This document shows positions 10,032-18,717 of a DNA stretch of 32,321 bases, one piece after another. Position numbers and translations under genes: made by a program. This DNA comes from Methanosarcina sp. UBA293 (GTDB lineage Archaea > Halobacteriota > Methanosarcinia > Methanosarcinales > Methanosarcinaceae), in assembly GCA_002499445.1 (NCBI GenBank), contig DALS01000025.1, forward strand, positions 1 through 32,321, in the 5' to 3' direction. How positions within the stretch are numbered: position 1 is the first letter of the stretch; every line of letters begins with the position of its first letter. Below the pieces are notes generated by a model that worked only from the letters and a program-made list of their open reading frames with translations, was not told the origin of the DNA and did no database searches.

Positions 10032-10408
10032 TTATAATTTTCAACTTCCACCGGGCAATCGAAAAGATAATTAATTTTTATTTGTGGCTTATCAGGGTTC
10101 TCTGCGTTCCATGAAGCCCTTAAGAAATTATGGTTTGCATCCATGACTTCAGCATCACAGATAAAGCCCATGCGTTCATGTTCAAGTAATTCGGATTCAG
10201 ATTCCCTACTGTCTACTAACCGCTGCCTGGCTCGTGCCTTGGCCATCTCAAACTCTTTAGAACAGCGCAAGAGTTCAGGAGTAGGTGATAAATTTTCGCT
10301 GTGTCTATTTTGTGGTATTATGACTTTCCTGAGCTCCTGTATTTCCCTTTTAATCTGCTGCAGCGTCATATTTAAGTACCTCACCGGCAAGTTCTTTTAA
10401 TTCATGCC

Positions 10409-10687
10409 TTATTTTTTGGATTGAGATTTCAAAGCCTCTTTGAGTTCTTCTATTTCGTTTTTGATTTCGTCAAGTTCTGTGTCTTTCAGGATTGAGTTTT
10501 GAACCTGAATAGCCTGGAGATATACCCTCATATATGCAAGTTTTGTACTATCTCCTTCCTGAGGTCTAAAGCGTTTAGCTTTTAGCCTTTCCTGAAGCTG
10601 CTTAATGATTTCAGAATTGGAACTTAACAGGCTTTCACGTTTTGAGAAATATATAGAGATTTCGGGTTTGCTGTTAGTGGTTTTCAT
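10409..10687 (-). CDS. Small coiled-coil hypothetical protein (92 aa)
   Basis: The 92-residue protein is highly charged and looks helical throughout. It begins MKTTNSKPEISIYFSKRES and ends in a Glu/Lys heptad-like stretch (DEIKNEIEELKEALKSQ) typical of a coiled coil. There are no cysteines, membrane segment or enzymatic motif. It lies 18-39 bases upstream of the interrupted 147-residue gene on the same strand, so the two probably form an operon and may bind each other through their coiled coils. No family recognised. Confidence 0.6.
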   Translation of the reverse strand: MKTTNSKPEISIYFSKRESLLSSNSEIIKQLQERLKAKRFRPQEGDSTKLAYMRVYLQAIQVQNSILKDTELDEIKNEIEELKEALKSQSKK

Positions 10688-10917
10688 AATTTCTCTTTAT
10701 AAAGGGTTGTCTCTTATCTGACATGTTTTCTTTAGAAAACGTTTTATAAGTTAATAAAGTTATTCCCATATTCTATATGAATAAAAGGTTAAAAAGGTTA
10801 ATTTTTTAGTACAATTTCACACACAAAAACGATACTAATAGAAGCTGTTTAAAAAATGTAGTTAATCCTTAAAAGATTCAGCTAAAACCGGAATTTCAGA
10901 ATTTTTAAGTTTTTAGA

Positions 10918-11127
10918 TTAAAATCTAGCTCTGCTCTTTAACCATGCCCTTGTTTCTGCGTCTGAAATTCGTTTTACTTCCCTGGAAAACTCCTTATTTT
11001 GTCGCCAATTCCAGAGAGTTTGAACCGTAACCCCCAGCATATCAGCTATTTCATAGTATTTCTTAAGCTCTGTAGCCAGGAGAAAAGCCGCCCTGTACTT
11101 AAGTGGAGTCCATTTAAAATTTTCCAT
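10918..11127 (-). CDS. phBC6A51-type helix-turn-helix protein (69 aa)
   Basis: This short protein is almost entirely one HTH module: LKYRAAFLLATELKKYYEIA, then DMLGVTVQTLWNWRQNKEF. It matches the pattern of phage phBC6A51-type HTH domains (resolvase-like; often small-terminase-like in phages), with the conserved Trp-Asn-Trp and a Phe after the recognition helix. It would bind DNA as a regulator or as a recognition subunit of a mobile element. The start is the only ATG and has no strong ribosome site. The AT-rich 10688-10917 separates it from the coiled-coil genes downstream. Confidence 0.65.
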   Translation of the reverse strand: MENFKWTPLKYRAAFLLATELKKYYEIADMLGVTVQTLWNWRQNKEFSREVKRISDAETRAWLKSRARF

Positions 11128-11255
11128 AGGGTATAATTATGCCTGTAAATATTTTTATTTTTCTTTGAAGATTTTTGATAAAACCCAACAAAACCCAACG
11201 TTTTAGAGGTATTTTTTTGAATGAAATTGATAAGAATAGACATTATTCAATAAAT

Positions 11256-11519
11256 CAATGTGGGGGTTAATTTAATTTGATATTTCGATTTAACAAAAAT
11301 GTAACATATTTTGATTCATTTTAAGTGAAAATTCGATATTCGAAGGCATTACAAAAAGACAATGTAAGGGTAAATTTAATTTGAAGTTTTTTTATGAAAA
11401 TGCAGAAAACTTCATGTTTTACAGGCTTCCAGAAAAGTTAATTCAATAACAGGAAGCACAGAAGAGTAAACATAACCTGAATAAACATATGATAGGGTAA
11501 ACACATTAGAGGGTAAACA
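11256..11519. repeat. Iteron-like direct repeats in a non-coding region
   Basis: Two levels of repeat are visible. A 25-base segment (caatgt, then gggttaatttaatttga or a variant) occurs at 11256-11280 and 11360-11384 with three mismatches. Four copies of (g/a)taaaca lie at 11466, 11481, 11497 and 11513 with 15-16 base spacing; the last three follow or resemble gggtaaaca. Regular spacing of about one and a half helical turns in AT-rich DNA near a plasmid-type primase resembles replication iterons or an operator array. No ORF of note overlaps 11128-11708. Confidence 0.5.
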
Positions 11520-11579
11520 TGATTAAATTAAAGTTTTATTCATTGGTCATCGGTTAATGAATTTTCTTGTCTGTACGTT

Positions 11580-11635
11580 ATCGATTTTAGAGCAAAAATT
11601 AGTCCCAAGTTTCGAACATCAAAACTAAAATCGAT
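11580..11635. repeat. Inverted repeat with 11-bp perfect arms
   Basis: atcgattttag at 11580-11590 is the exact complement of ctaaaatcgat at 11625-11635, separated by 34 bases. A related half-site (gttatcgattttaaagc) recurs at about 13088-13104. It lies just after the iteron-like block and could be a protein-binding site or a cruciform in the candidate origin region. Confidence 0.45.
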
Positions 11636-11708
11636 GCTCTGTTCCAACTTCACATCAATATATGCTTTTGAGAAATATTACAGAAATAGATCAATTTATC
11701 ATGATTCC

Positions 11709-12080
11709 TCACTTAACCGAAGACGCATGAAGTTTTATTTTCATTACACTTTTAGTGTATCCCGCTTTTGATTTTTGCTCTTTTTTGTGCATATACATAT
11801 AGTGCATATTTTCACTGAATATTAATCCCATGTATAAATTTAACCGTTTAGATACTTGCAAAACTCTCGATTGATCCCTTTTTAATACTCCCAGAACTCT
11901 AAATAAGCAATCTAAAAGCTTCGTATCTTCAGCTGCAAGCCGTTCAAAAAATAGATATAAAAGCGCGTCCTGTTCTGCCTACCATTCCATCAGGATCCGG
12001 ATAAGGTCCATATCCTGATCTTCCTGCCATTTTACTAAATCCTGCAATAATTTATCTATTTCAGGGTATATCAATTCCAT
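11709..12080 (-). CDS. Small ORF with an in-frame UAG codon (possible pyrrolysine)
   Basis: From the ATG at 12080 a minus-strand frame of 123 codons runs to TGA at 11709-11711, interrupted only by TAG at 11981-11979 (codon 34). Both sides look like one helical, charged protein: KLLQDLVKWQEDQDMDLIR before the UAG, and LLYLFFERLAAEDTKLLDC then VLGVLKRDQSRVLQVSKRL after it. The codon context is Glu-Trp-UAG-Ala-Glu-Gln, so a Gln codon (CAG to TAG) is a possible ancestor. The frame stays open upstream to an ATG at 12137 (about 19 more residues), but that part overlaps a degenerate repeat. No ribosome site is evident and no family is recognised. It may be a pyrrolysine-containing gene or a decayed one. 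Confidence 0.4.
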
Positions 12081-12140
12081 ATAAGTTAATATGTTCTCAA
12101 TATTATAAAAGCTAGTTATTAAACGATAACGTAACATTTC

Positions 12141-12371
12141 GATACAGAATTAAAGTTATAAAAGAACACATCAGGTCTGCCGCTTATGGTTTGTATGCTT
12201 AAACTGTCTAAACTCATTATGCAATATAATGCAACGATTTTCACATTATAATAAAAGCTCTTTATTCCACCATAACGAAAATATAGCGAAACAATTAGAA
12301 ACAAAATTAAGGTTATAGAAGAGCCTGCAAGGTTTACAGATTATGATTTTCTTATACTCAACGGTCTAAAG
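12141..12371. repeat. Degenerate direct repeat, about 73 bp, spaced 157 bp
   Basis: 12141-12213 and 12298-12371 align along their whole length at roughly 70 percent by eye, sharing for example aattaa-gttata-aaga and ggtctaaa or gtctaaa near the end. A shorter, weaker third copy begins near 12419 (gataacgcgacatctcgagac). No long ORF accounts for them. They may be decayed duplications of a small gene or binding-site arrays of the integrated element. Confidence 0.45.
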
Positions 12372-13388
12372 AAGCGAAACAATTTTTTCACGTCATAACA
12401 TGCACATTTTGAAAGTGGATAACGCGACATCTCGAGACAAAAACGCCCTGTACGAGAAACAGAAGTGAAACAAAATAAGGTATCTGTCTATCTTTTCCTT
12501 ATGTGATTTTTTATTCTTTCCTGCTGAATGAATCGAGACAAAAAACCTGGACAAATTAAAGGTAAAACTAAATAATAGCGTTTATCCGTATGCGAGTTTA
12601 GTTACTCATCCTCTAAGAAAAACATGGACAAAATCAAAGGTCATGTTAACAAATATCCACGCTATTAATATTCATTCCCACATTCGAGAATATAGGAGAA
12701 AAAGCAGGAATTAATGGATTTTGAGGGATTATAGGGTTTTGTTTGAGGGTGAATAAGATTCACACAAGAGAAGGATAAGAAGTTGAGTGCAGAGGACGAA
12801 TAAAGCAGGAATCTAAAATATATAGGGCCCTCAAAAAATCACCAATTTTTTAAGGGCTAATTAGCCTTATTTAGTATATTGAGTATAGTGGTAGTGTTTC
12901 CCCGATTAAAGTACAGATTAATAATGATTTATTTCTTATTAAACGGGTCATTTATCCTTAATTCTAACCTTAAGGCTCTAATGTATCTTATTTTTAACAC
13001 CGAACTTAGTATAATGGAAAACGAGTTCAGGAGTCATAATTGCAAAGAACTTTAACTTATAAAAGAACAAAGCTATAATTTACCTCAGTTATCGATTTTA
13101 AAGCTTAATATTGACTTTTTTATTAAAAATCGAATTTTAAGGATGTACTTTTGTTGCGGAAACTCTGGTTCTATGCCTATTACCTAAAATAAGCAATATA
13201 AACCTTCAGTTTACCCCCTTATTTAGAAGGACCCTAAAAATATAAAATATGAAGGACTAGAAGGTAAAACGACTGTGGAAGCTTGTGGGATTGAATTAAA
13301 ATGTGAGAATAAAAGGATTACGCTGGTTCACAATGCCAAGTGTAAAAGTAAAAACTAGCTAATTTTCAGTTTTTATTATTCAATAAAC
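12372..13388. other. Long AT-rich stretch without a recognisable gene
   Basis: About 1 kb without a gene I can support. It includes a perfect 12-bp palindrome ggctaattagcc (12855-12866) and the hairpin listed separately. A short open stretch at about 13240-13358 on the plus strand (containing EACGIELKCENKRITL) looks protein-like but has no start, and may be a gene fragment. The region could be decayed DNA of the integrated element. Confidence 0.5.
12828..12856. terminator. Hairpin with A/T-rich arms
   Basis: ccctcaaaaaa pairs with ttttttaaggg with one mismatch, over a loop of about 7 bases. It overlaps a 12-bp palindrome at 12855-12866. It could terminate transcription from either side, but no gene ends right at it. 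Confidence 0.3.
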
Positions 13389-14846
13389 TCAGTGTGAAAT
13401 TTCAACATGTGATACGATTTCTTTTTGATTGATATCATACATAATTCGACAAATTTCTTTTGGATATACTGCCGTTGCGTCAAATAGTATGTCGCTAGAC
13501 AACTGAGAATTTGTTCTCTGTCTAATTATCCACAAAAAACGAGGCATTGGGGTTTGTAAAATTTCCAGTTTATTATAAAAATTATAGTTCAATAAATATG
13601 TTCTATAACTATTTAGACTTGTTAAAAATAGACCTACATCGGCATTTGTATGGAACAACACGTTTGTTTCTTCTATAGCGCGTTTTATTTTTATATACTG
13701 TGGATATATAAGACCAAAATTCAATCTCATTTTTGGGTAAATTGGAACCACTAATTTATCAACTTCAACAAATTCGTGTTGTCCTTCTACAGTCCATTTG
13801 TTTATCCATTTAGAAAAATTATTATCCGGTTTTACTTTGTGAAATGGGCCTACTTGGTCATCATGTATATAAATCTCTATAACCTTACCATTATTATTAT
13901 AACGATACCCACTTATAACCACTGCATGATACTCTGGTTGTCTGTTATTTTTGACTTGATTACTAGCTCCTAATTCAGTGTTACTTTCTATTTGTTTAGG
14001 TCCTATTTTTAAGGTTGCTATTATAGGCAAACCTGCGTGATTGTAGGCTTTTACGGCATCCGCAATTACATCATCATTTTTATTGTACAAAGGACAACTA
14101 TCTTTTATTTTTTTAATTGTAATAAACTCAGTTTCGATGCCGAGCGAATTGAATTGACCTTTCATTTGGAGCACAGACAAACCAGTTGATGGAAAATTCC
14201 TGCCTAAGTTAGGGAAAGTAACAGCTAATTCTGTTATTTCGTATGGAGAACGTTTTTGTATTCCAAATAATGCATGTAAGGGATGCAACGATACCCAGCA
14301 TGCAGACGTGGCGCATGCACCAACTGCCGTATCCTGCGGTAAGAATGGAAGCGTTTCAATTGATAGAGGTAAGCCAAATAACGAGACATTATAATTTTGA
14401 GTAAGATAAAAACGATATTCTTCTACATTTTCCCCAGAAGGTTCACGTGGATACGTTTCTATCAAAGTGCGTCCTAAACATGGATTTCCTTTAAAGTCTG
14501 TAATTGGTCTTACTATTACAAACCCAAGATACGATTTCTTAAACTCATTGAATTCGGTTTCCGTATAATTCTCGATTAAAGAGTTAAATCTATCAATTGA
14601 AATCTCTTCTTTAAAAATATGGATTCTTTTTGTGACTTTGAGGTCTATGTCAAAAGACCGAGAATAAAAATTTGAAAAATCGATTATAAAGTCTTTATCA
14701 ACATATTTTTTCTCTATTATATATGATTTTGCTCCTAAATAATTTAAATAATCTTCGACATATGCAGCTTGTTTTGAAGCTCCAATATCTTCTAGAATTT
14801 GGGTAAATAATTTTATCTCGTAGTTTGACTCATCATTATTATTCAT
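13389..14846 (-). CDS. C39-like (papain-fold) cysteine peptidase, 485 aa
   Basis: The central part carries the papain-fold triad in C39-like arrangement. A glutamine (Q171) precedes the catalytic Cys178 in QDTAVGACATSACW, His307 lies in EYHAVVISGY, and an Asp at about 329 in EIYIHDD. The first 160 and last 130 residues do not match anything I recognise. No signal peptide or membrane segment is seen, so it probably acts in the cytoplasm. The substrate is unknown. There is no ABC-transporter gene nearby, which argues against bacteriocin-leader processing. The start ATG overlaps the stop of a 58-residue gene (ATGA), so the two are translationally coupled. Composition is AT-rich, in keeping with the surrounding mobile DNA. 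A role in conflict or host takeover is possible but is inference. Confidence 0.7.
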   Translation of the reverse strand: MNNNDESNYEIKLFTQILEDIGASKQAAYVEDYLNYLGAKSYIIEKKYVDKDFIIDFSNFYSRSFDIDLKVTKRIHIFKEEISIDRFNSLIENYTETEFNEFKKSYLGFVIVRPITDFKGNPCLGRTLIETYPREPSGENVEEYRFYLTQNYNVSLFGLPLSIETLPFLPQDTAVGACATSACWVSLHPLHALFGIQKRSPYEITELAVTFPNLGRNFPSTGLSVLQMKGQFNSLGIETEFITIKKIKDSCPLYNKNDDVIADAVKAYNHAGLPIIATLKIGPKQIESNTELGASNQVKNNRQPEYHAVVISGYRYNNNGKVIEIYIHDDQVGPFHKVKPDNNFSKWINKWTVEGQHEFVEVDKLVVPIYPKMRLNFGLIYPQYIKIKRAIEETNVLFHTNADVGLFLTSLNSYRTYLLNYNFYNKLEILQTPMPRFLWIIRQRTNSQLSSDILFDATAVYPKEICRIMYDINQKEIVSHVEISH

Positions 14847-15019
14847 ATTGTAAACTGCCTAAACAATTCATTGACTGATACTTCATGAAGTTCATTATTA
14901 AATCTAATTGAAGCTTCTATTATATCATCATCTAATTGAGAGGACTCTAAAAAACGCTCTCTTACTAATTCGAATATTTCTTTCTCCGTTAATTCAGTCT
15001 CACTTCCATGCCCATCCAT
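14843..15019 (-). CDS. Small acidic protein coupled to the C39-like peptidase (58 aa)
   Basis: The frame starts at ATG 15019 (MDGHGSETELTEKEIFELV) and ends at TGA 14843-14845, overlapping the next ATG by the ATGA arrangement. A clear ribosome site (agggaga) lies 8-10 bases upstream. The protein is acidic and helical, without cysteines. A small, tightly coupled acidic partner next to a peptidase could be its inhibitor, chaperone, antitoxin or substrate; the sequence alone does not decide. Confidence 0.65.
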   Translation of the reverse strand: MDGHGSETELTEKEIFELVRERFLESSQLDDDIIEASIRFNNELHEVSVNELFRQFTI

Positions 15020-15660
15020 CACACATTCTCCCTTTCACATTCAAATAACACATAATCATCTTTTTCTGTAACTTAGTCAATATAATTTAGGGGTTAACAA
15101 ACTACATATATCGAACTTAATTAACTTGCTTATGGTTTGTTATCTTATATATCTTATCCTAATTTAATTTTTTAACCAAATTTTATATATCCCAATTTAT
15201 TACAGAATTTATTAGTTGTCACAATATTATATATTTTGATTTTATATATTAGCGCCGTTTAAATTCAGCCATATCTCAACAATTACTTATTTTATACTTA
15301 AAACCTAGGTTTGTATCCTTTAGACAGGATAAATATATTGATATATGATACAAACATTTTTTCTCTAACTGTTTTAAATTTAGCCGCCGACTTTTGACAC
15401 TTAATTTAAACCATGAAAACATCCATCAACTTGACAGAATCTACGAAAACAAAATTATATACCTAAATCCGTTTAAAAAATTCACAACTTGAAGATAATA
15501 TACTTGGATATAGTGCTCAGGACAGCAATAAAAATCCGTTTTTCAAATGGCATACATCGAGATCCATAGGTTGAGTCTGCATACAGATCAATTTACAACG
15601 ATTGTAGAGAATTCGATTTTTGACATCTCATAAAAGTTTGTATAATTTTTTGTGGAAGTT
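15020..15660. other. Intergenic region with nested inverted repeats
   Basis: No gene is seen in these 640 AT-rich bases. gtttgtatc (15309-15317) pairs perfectly with gatacaaac (15347-15355), and inside it tatcc (15314-15318) pairs with ggata (15327-15331). AT-rich TATA-like stretches near 15130-15200 on the minus strand could be the promoter of the 58-residue protein and peptidase operon. Confidence 0.4.
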
Positions 15661-18516
15661 TTAGAATGACCCTTCAAAGATTCCTGCAGGATACTTCCAT
15701 TTAGTATTGTTGCACAAGTGTGCAAGTGTAGTCAAATAATCCCTGCCTTTGGTGATTTGGCGGTCTTCCATGTAGTCCGTGATGAATTGGTCCATTAGAG
15801 AGCTGTGAATCCATTCAGCATATTTTTGTGATTCGCGTTTGTAATCGATCAAGTCAACTTTTGTCCGTTCAAGTTCTGAAAGATCAGACTTCAAGTGCCT
15901 TTTTGGGTCTTGTGAGTCACGATTACTGAACGCGGTTGCATTGCTTGAACTATCGGTATAGTAAGATAGTTCACTTTTATTTGTTGGCAAATTCCCCAAA
16001 TTATCCAAATTCCTCAAGTTCCCAGAGTATCTTACACTATTTTCAATAGGTGAATTTGAGAGAATTTGAGAATTATTATACTGTTTTGTTTGCACATCTA
16101 GATGTGTAGAAGTACACTCTTTTAATTCTTTCAAATTCTCCCAAATTCTCTCTTGTATTTCCTCGTTAGATACTCTGGGAATTTGCGGAACTTGGGGAAT
16201 TTGGCGAACTTGAACCCTATCTAAGCTCAGCCTGACAGCATCACAGTCAATTAACCTATAAAAAAATTGAGTTTTATGATTGCCTGGGCTTTTCTCAGAA
16301 ATGACTTCAATCTGCCCAGATTCCTGCATTGTCAATATAAGCTCGTGAAATTCTCTTGATTTTAATTTTGTCTTCCTTAGTAGATCCGAATGAGCACAAA
16401 TACCGTTAGAAGCCTTTAGAGCCTCAATAATCCTATCAATCATATTGTTAGTTGGATCAACTGTTAGAAGGTTGTAAACATCACAGATAGTAGGCAAAAA
16501 GTAATCAAGGATCATTGCAGCTGCAATTTTCATAGATTCTAAAGTAATCTTACTCGATACTGTAGACTTTCCAATTTCGATCAGTGCGGCAAATTTCAAA
16601 ATGTATATTCCGTACCTACTCCAAACAGAAGCTAAAAATTCTTGATTAGAAGCCTTTGCAAGTTGTTTATTAACATCAATGTCAGTATCAATATAGAATT
16701 GCATAGCCTCCGGCTCAATATCCATAGTGAAGGGAGGCATATCTCTAAAAAACCTAACAAGTAACGCGATTCGTTTTTCTAGGTCGCTTCTTGCTGTGAT
16801 ATCCTCGTCTGTAGTCAACCTCAACGGCCGTTGATTAAATTCATATGTTGGAGCCGCATAAACATATCTAAAGCCAAATCCACTATCAAAGTCTGGTATT
16901 GTAATACTTCTCTTAAATTTGGCAAATGTAGATGCTGTTAATTTTGTAACATAAGGGTCCTTGATATCAAAGGTTTTTTGCTCTCTTTTTCCACCTGAAG
17001 CAAGTCTTTTATTTTGACTGCTTCCGTCATAGATTTTGCATTCAAACTCAAAATATCCTGCATTATATTTCTGGCCCATCTTCTGATAAGTTGTACTCAC
17101 CTCATCATTAACCATAAATTTAATAGGTTCTTGTGATAGGCTTTCCAGATATCCTTCAAGAGAATAATCTGTATCTGTGACAGGCTTTCCAATCGCATAG
17201 GCTAAAAAATGCCGGGCTATTTCAATTATAGTTGTCTTTCTTGATATCGAAGATAGACCTAAAAAAGTAGTCCAAATATTTAGGTGAATACCATCAACTG
17301 AAGTTGCTAAATCTATCTTAGACTTACGCTGCACTATAGAAGATAGCAACCAGAAACCCGCTAATATTTTGTACTCCCTATAGCCATCAGACATACGGTC
17401 AGCATACGCAACAAATTGCGTGATGAAGTGATCTTTAGGAAGGTTACAAATTAACTGCCTCTGTGAAAAATTCGTTTTTAGCAGCTCAATCTCTGCTGCA
17501 GTCATCTCTTTTACTGCATTGTCTAAGAAGTCGTTAGATGAAACTGTTTTCTTTTCCTCTTCTTGCTTATGTTGCCCTCTGAAAGCGCAATTATCACATT
17601 TTGAATTAAGATTTTTATCGAGTGTGATACTTCCCAATTCCCTTTGGATTGTATTACATTTCCAGGGCTTCTTAATTTTATTTCCTTCAGGTCCTAACTC
17701 ATGCTCGCTTATCTCCCTGCTATACTGCTCTCTAAAAATATATTTGCATGCGAGATCAAGAACTTCAAAATTAGCGCCATTTGCTTTAAGGTCCGCCATC
17801 ACTGCTAAAGTTTGTTGTCTGCCTGTGCTGCTATGCCAATCATTGACGTGAGGGGCTTCTTGATGCGCTTTGAACTTTTCCCGAAGACATGGTTTACATT
17901 TCTGTAGAATCACCTTTAATTTGTTGTTAGCTGCGAATAACGCCTTAAGCCGGGTTATAAGTTCTTCAGAGATTTCCGGGATATCTTCGAGGGTCTTGAG
18001 CCCTCGGTTAAATTCGTAAGTCTGCCTGCTTTTGTGCCTGCTTGGAGGAAGAACTGCGTTACTACCATCTGATAAAATCTCGATCCCTAAGTCGTGATGT
18101 TTCTGAGCTTTCAGGGCTTCAGTGTATTTAAAAAATATATGTCCTCTGCTCTTTGTCCTACTTGACATCAGCCAAGTCTCTGAGTTCATGCCTTCCGTAA
18201 GTTCCTGCCATATAGCAGGATTCCAGTCGTCCACATCAACAACTAAAATCCCTGATCTTTTACCACATTGTAAACCTATATTGGCCTTATCAAAATATGG
18301 ATTTCTCCCGGGTCCCCAATACTTATTAATTTCTGTCTCGGTTAATGGCTTCTCCACACTTTCCCATGCTTTGATTAAGACACCTTTCCCGGGGCTCTGT
18401 GGCTTCTTAGTTTTAGGGTTTATTTCCGGGGCATCAGGGCTTAACAAGGGATGAACTATTAAGCCCATTTGGGTATAATTTAATGCAGCTTCAAGAATTG
18501 CATTATCAGAGATCAT
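15661..18516 (-). CDS. Primase-polymerase/ATPase replication protein of an integrated element
   Basis: The 951-residue protein has an N-terminal archaeo-eukaryotic (prim-pol type) primase domain. It carries DVD at 94-96 (ILVVDVDDW), GH at 125-126 (RGHIFF) and an acidic residue in GIEIL (about 146). A cysteine-rich segment follows: C207, C210, C287, C307 and C310 (CKPC, WKC, CDNC), suggesting a metal or iron-sulfur site of the PriCT or PriL type. The middle holds a DUF3987-like ATPase: a degenerate Walker A in LGLSSISRKTTII and a likely Walker B in KFMVNDEVS. Near residue 720 there is a winged-helix segment (LLRKTKLKSREFHELIL), then a low-complexity linker and a short C-terminal domain. This layout is known from replication proteins of archaeal plasmids and viruses. 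It lies downstream of an AbrB-like gene and a 54-residue gene on the same strand. Confidence 0.75.
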   Translation of the reverse strand: MISDNAILEAALNYTQMGLIVHPLLSPDAPEINPKTKKPQSPGKGVLIKAWESVEKPLTETEINKYWGPGRNPYFDKANIGLQCGKRSGILVVDVDDWNPAIWQELTEGMNSETWLMSSRTKSRGHIFFKYTEALKAQKHHDLGIEILSDGSNAVLPPSRHKSRQTYEFNRGLKTLEDIPEISEELITRLKALFAANNKLKVILQKCKPCLREKFKAHQEAPHVNDWHSSTGRQQTLAVMADLKANGANFEVLDLACKYIFREQYSREISEHELGPEGNKIKKPWKCNTIQRELGSITLDKNLNSKCDNCAFRGQHKQEEEKKTVSSNDFLDNAVKEMTAAEIELLKTNFSQRQLICNLPKDHFITQFVAYADRMSDGYREYKILAGFWLLSSIVQRKSKIDLATSVDGIHLNIWTTFLGLSSISRKTTIIEIARHFLAYAIGKPVTDTDYSLEGYLESLSQEPIKFMVNDEVSTTYQKMGQKYNAGYFEFECKIYDGSSQNKRLASGGKREQKTFDIKDPYVTKLTASTFAKFKRSITIPDFDSGFGFRYVYAAPTYEFNQRPLRLTTDEDITARSDLEKRIALLVRFFRDMPPFTMDIEPEAMQFYIDTDIDVNKQLAKASNQEFLASVWSRYGIYILKFAALIEIGKSTVSSKITLESMKIAAAMILDYFLPTICDVYNLLTVDPTNNMIDRIIEALKASNGICAHSDLLRKTKLKSREFHELILTMQESGQIEVISEKSPGNHKTQFFYRLIDCDAVRLSLDRVQVRQIPQVPQIPRVSNEEIQERIWENLKELKECTSTHLDVQTKQYNNSQILSNSPIENSVRYSGNLRNLDNLGNLPTNKSELSYYTDSSSNATAFSNRDSQDPKRHLKSDLSELERTKVDLIDYKRESQKYAEWIHSSLMDQFITDYMEDRQITKGRDYLTTLAHLCNNTKWKYPAGIFEGSF

Positions 18517-18537
18517 CCTTCCAGCCTTCCTTCAGGA

Positions 18538-18702
18538 TTAAACATTCTCACAGCTCTGTGCAATTTGCATAATTCGTTTTGCGATTACTCGGTCAAGAAC
18601 ATCAGTGCTTTTAATCATCTGTTTTAAGATGTCGGGATGCTCAGTACTTACCCGTTTTGCCCAATCCGAAAATGATAAAAGGTTTTGAGTATTATTTTCC
18701 AT
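18538..18702 (-). CDS. Small hypothetical protein (54 aa)
   Basis: ATG at 18702 opens MENNTQNLLSFSDWAKRVS and the frame ends at TAA 18538-18540. A ggag motif sits 11-15 bases upstream. The product looks helical and has one cysteine near its end. It lies between the AbrB-like gene (15 bases away) and the replication protein (21 bases away), so the three form one operon. No family recognised; the position suggests a role in copy control or replication. Confidence 0.6.
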   Translation of the reverse strand: MENNTQNLLSFSDWAKRVSTEHPDILKQMIKSTDVLDRVIAKRIMQIAQSCENV

Positions 18703-18717
18703 GGCCGAGCACTCCAT

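Larger units (their letters stand above)
8384..10369 (-). pseudogene. Small hypothetical gene interrupted by the IS66 element
   Basis: Removing 8490-10031 (the element plus one copy of its 8-bp duplication) restores one minus-strand frame: ATG at 10369, reading MTLQQIKREIQELRK, to TAA at 8384-8386, 147 residues in all. The frame closes exactly, which supports the reconstruction. The N-terminal part is a basic and acidic coiled coil. The restored C-terminal part is acidic and helical and ends QAMYEAGI. A TTG at 10390 would add seven residues, but the ATG follows a ggtgag ribosome-site candidate at better spacing. In its present state translation runs into the element and stops at 10001, giving a protein whose last few residues come from the insertion sequence. 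The gene follows a 92-residue coiled-coil gene and an HTH gene on the same strand. Function is unknown; it is probably cargo of an integrated element. Confidence 0.75.

Noticed and set aside
10001..10390. 129-residue ORF taken at face value
   Set aside because: Its last residues come from the IS66 end and its TTG start is weaker than the ATG at 10369. It is the 5' part of the interrupted gene.
11046..11243. 65-residue minus-strand ORF overlapping the HTH gene
   Set aside because: It overlaps the phBC6A51-type HTH frame in another frame and has no recognisable domain.
12119..12304. 61-residue minus-strand ORF
   Set aside because: It falls across a degenerate repeat, has no ribosome site and no protein-like pattern.
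13240..13358. Plus-strand open stretch with three cysteines
   Set aside because: There is no start codon, and stops lie shortly upstream in the same frame. At most it is a gene fragment, too short to call.
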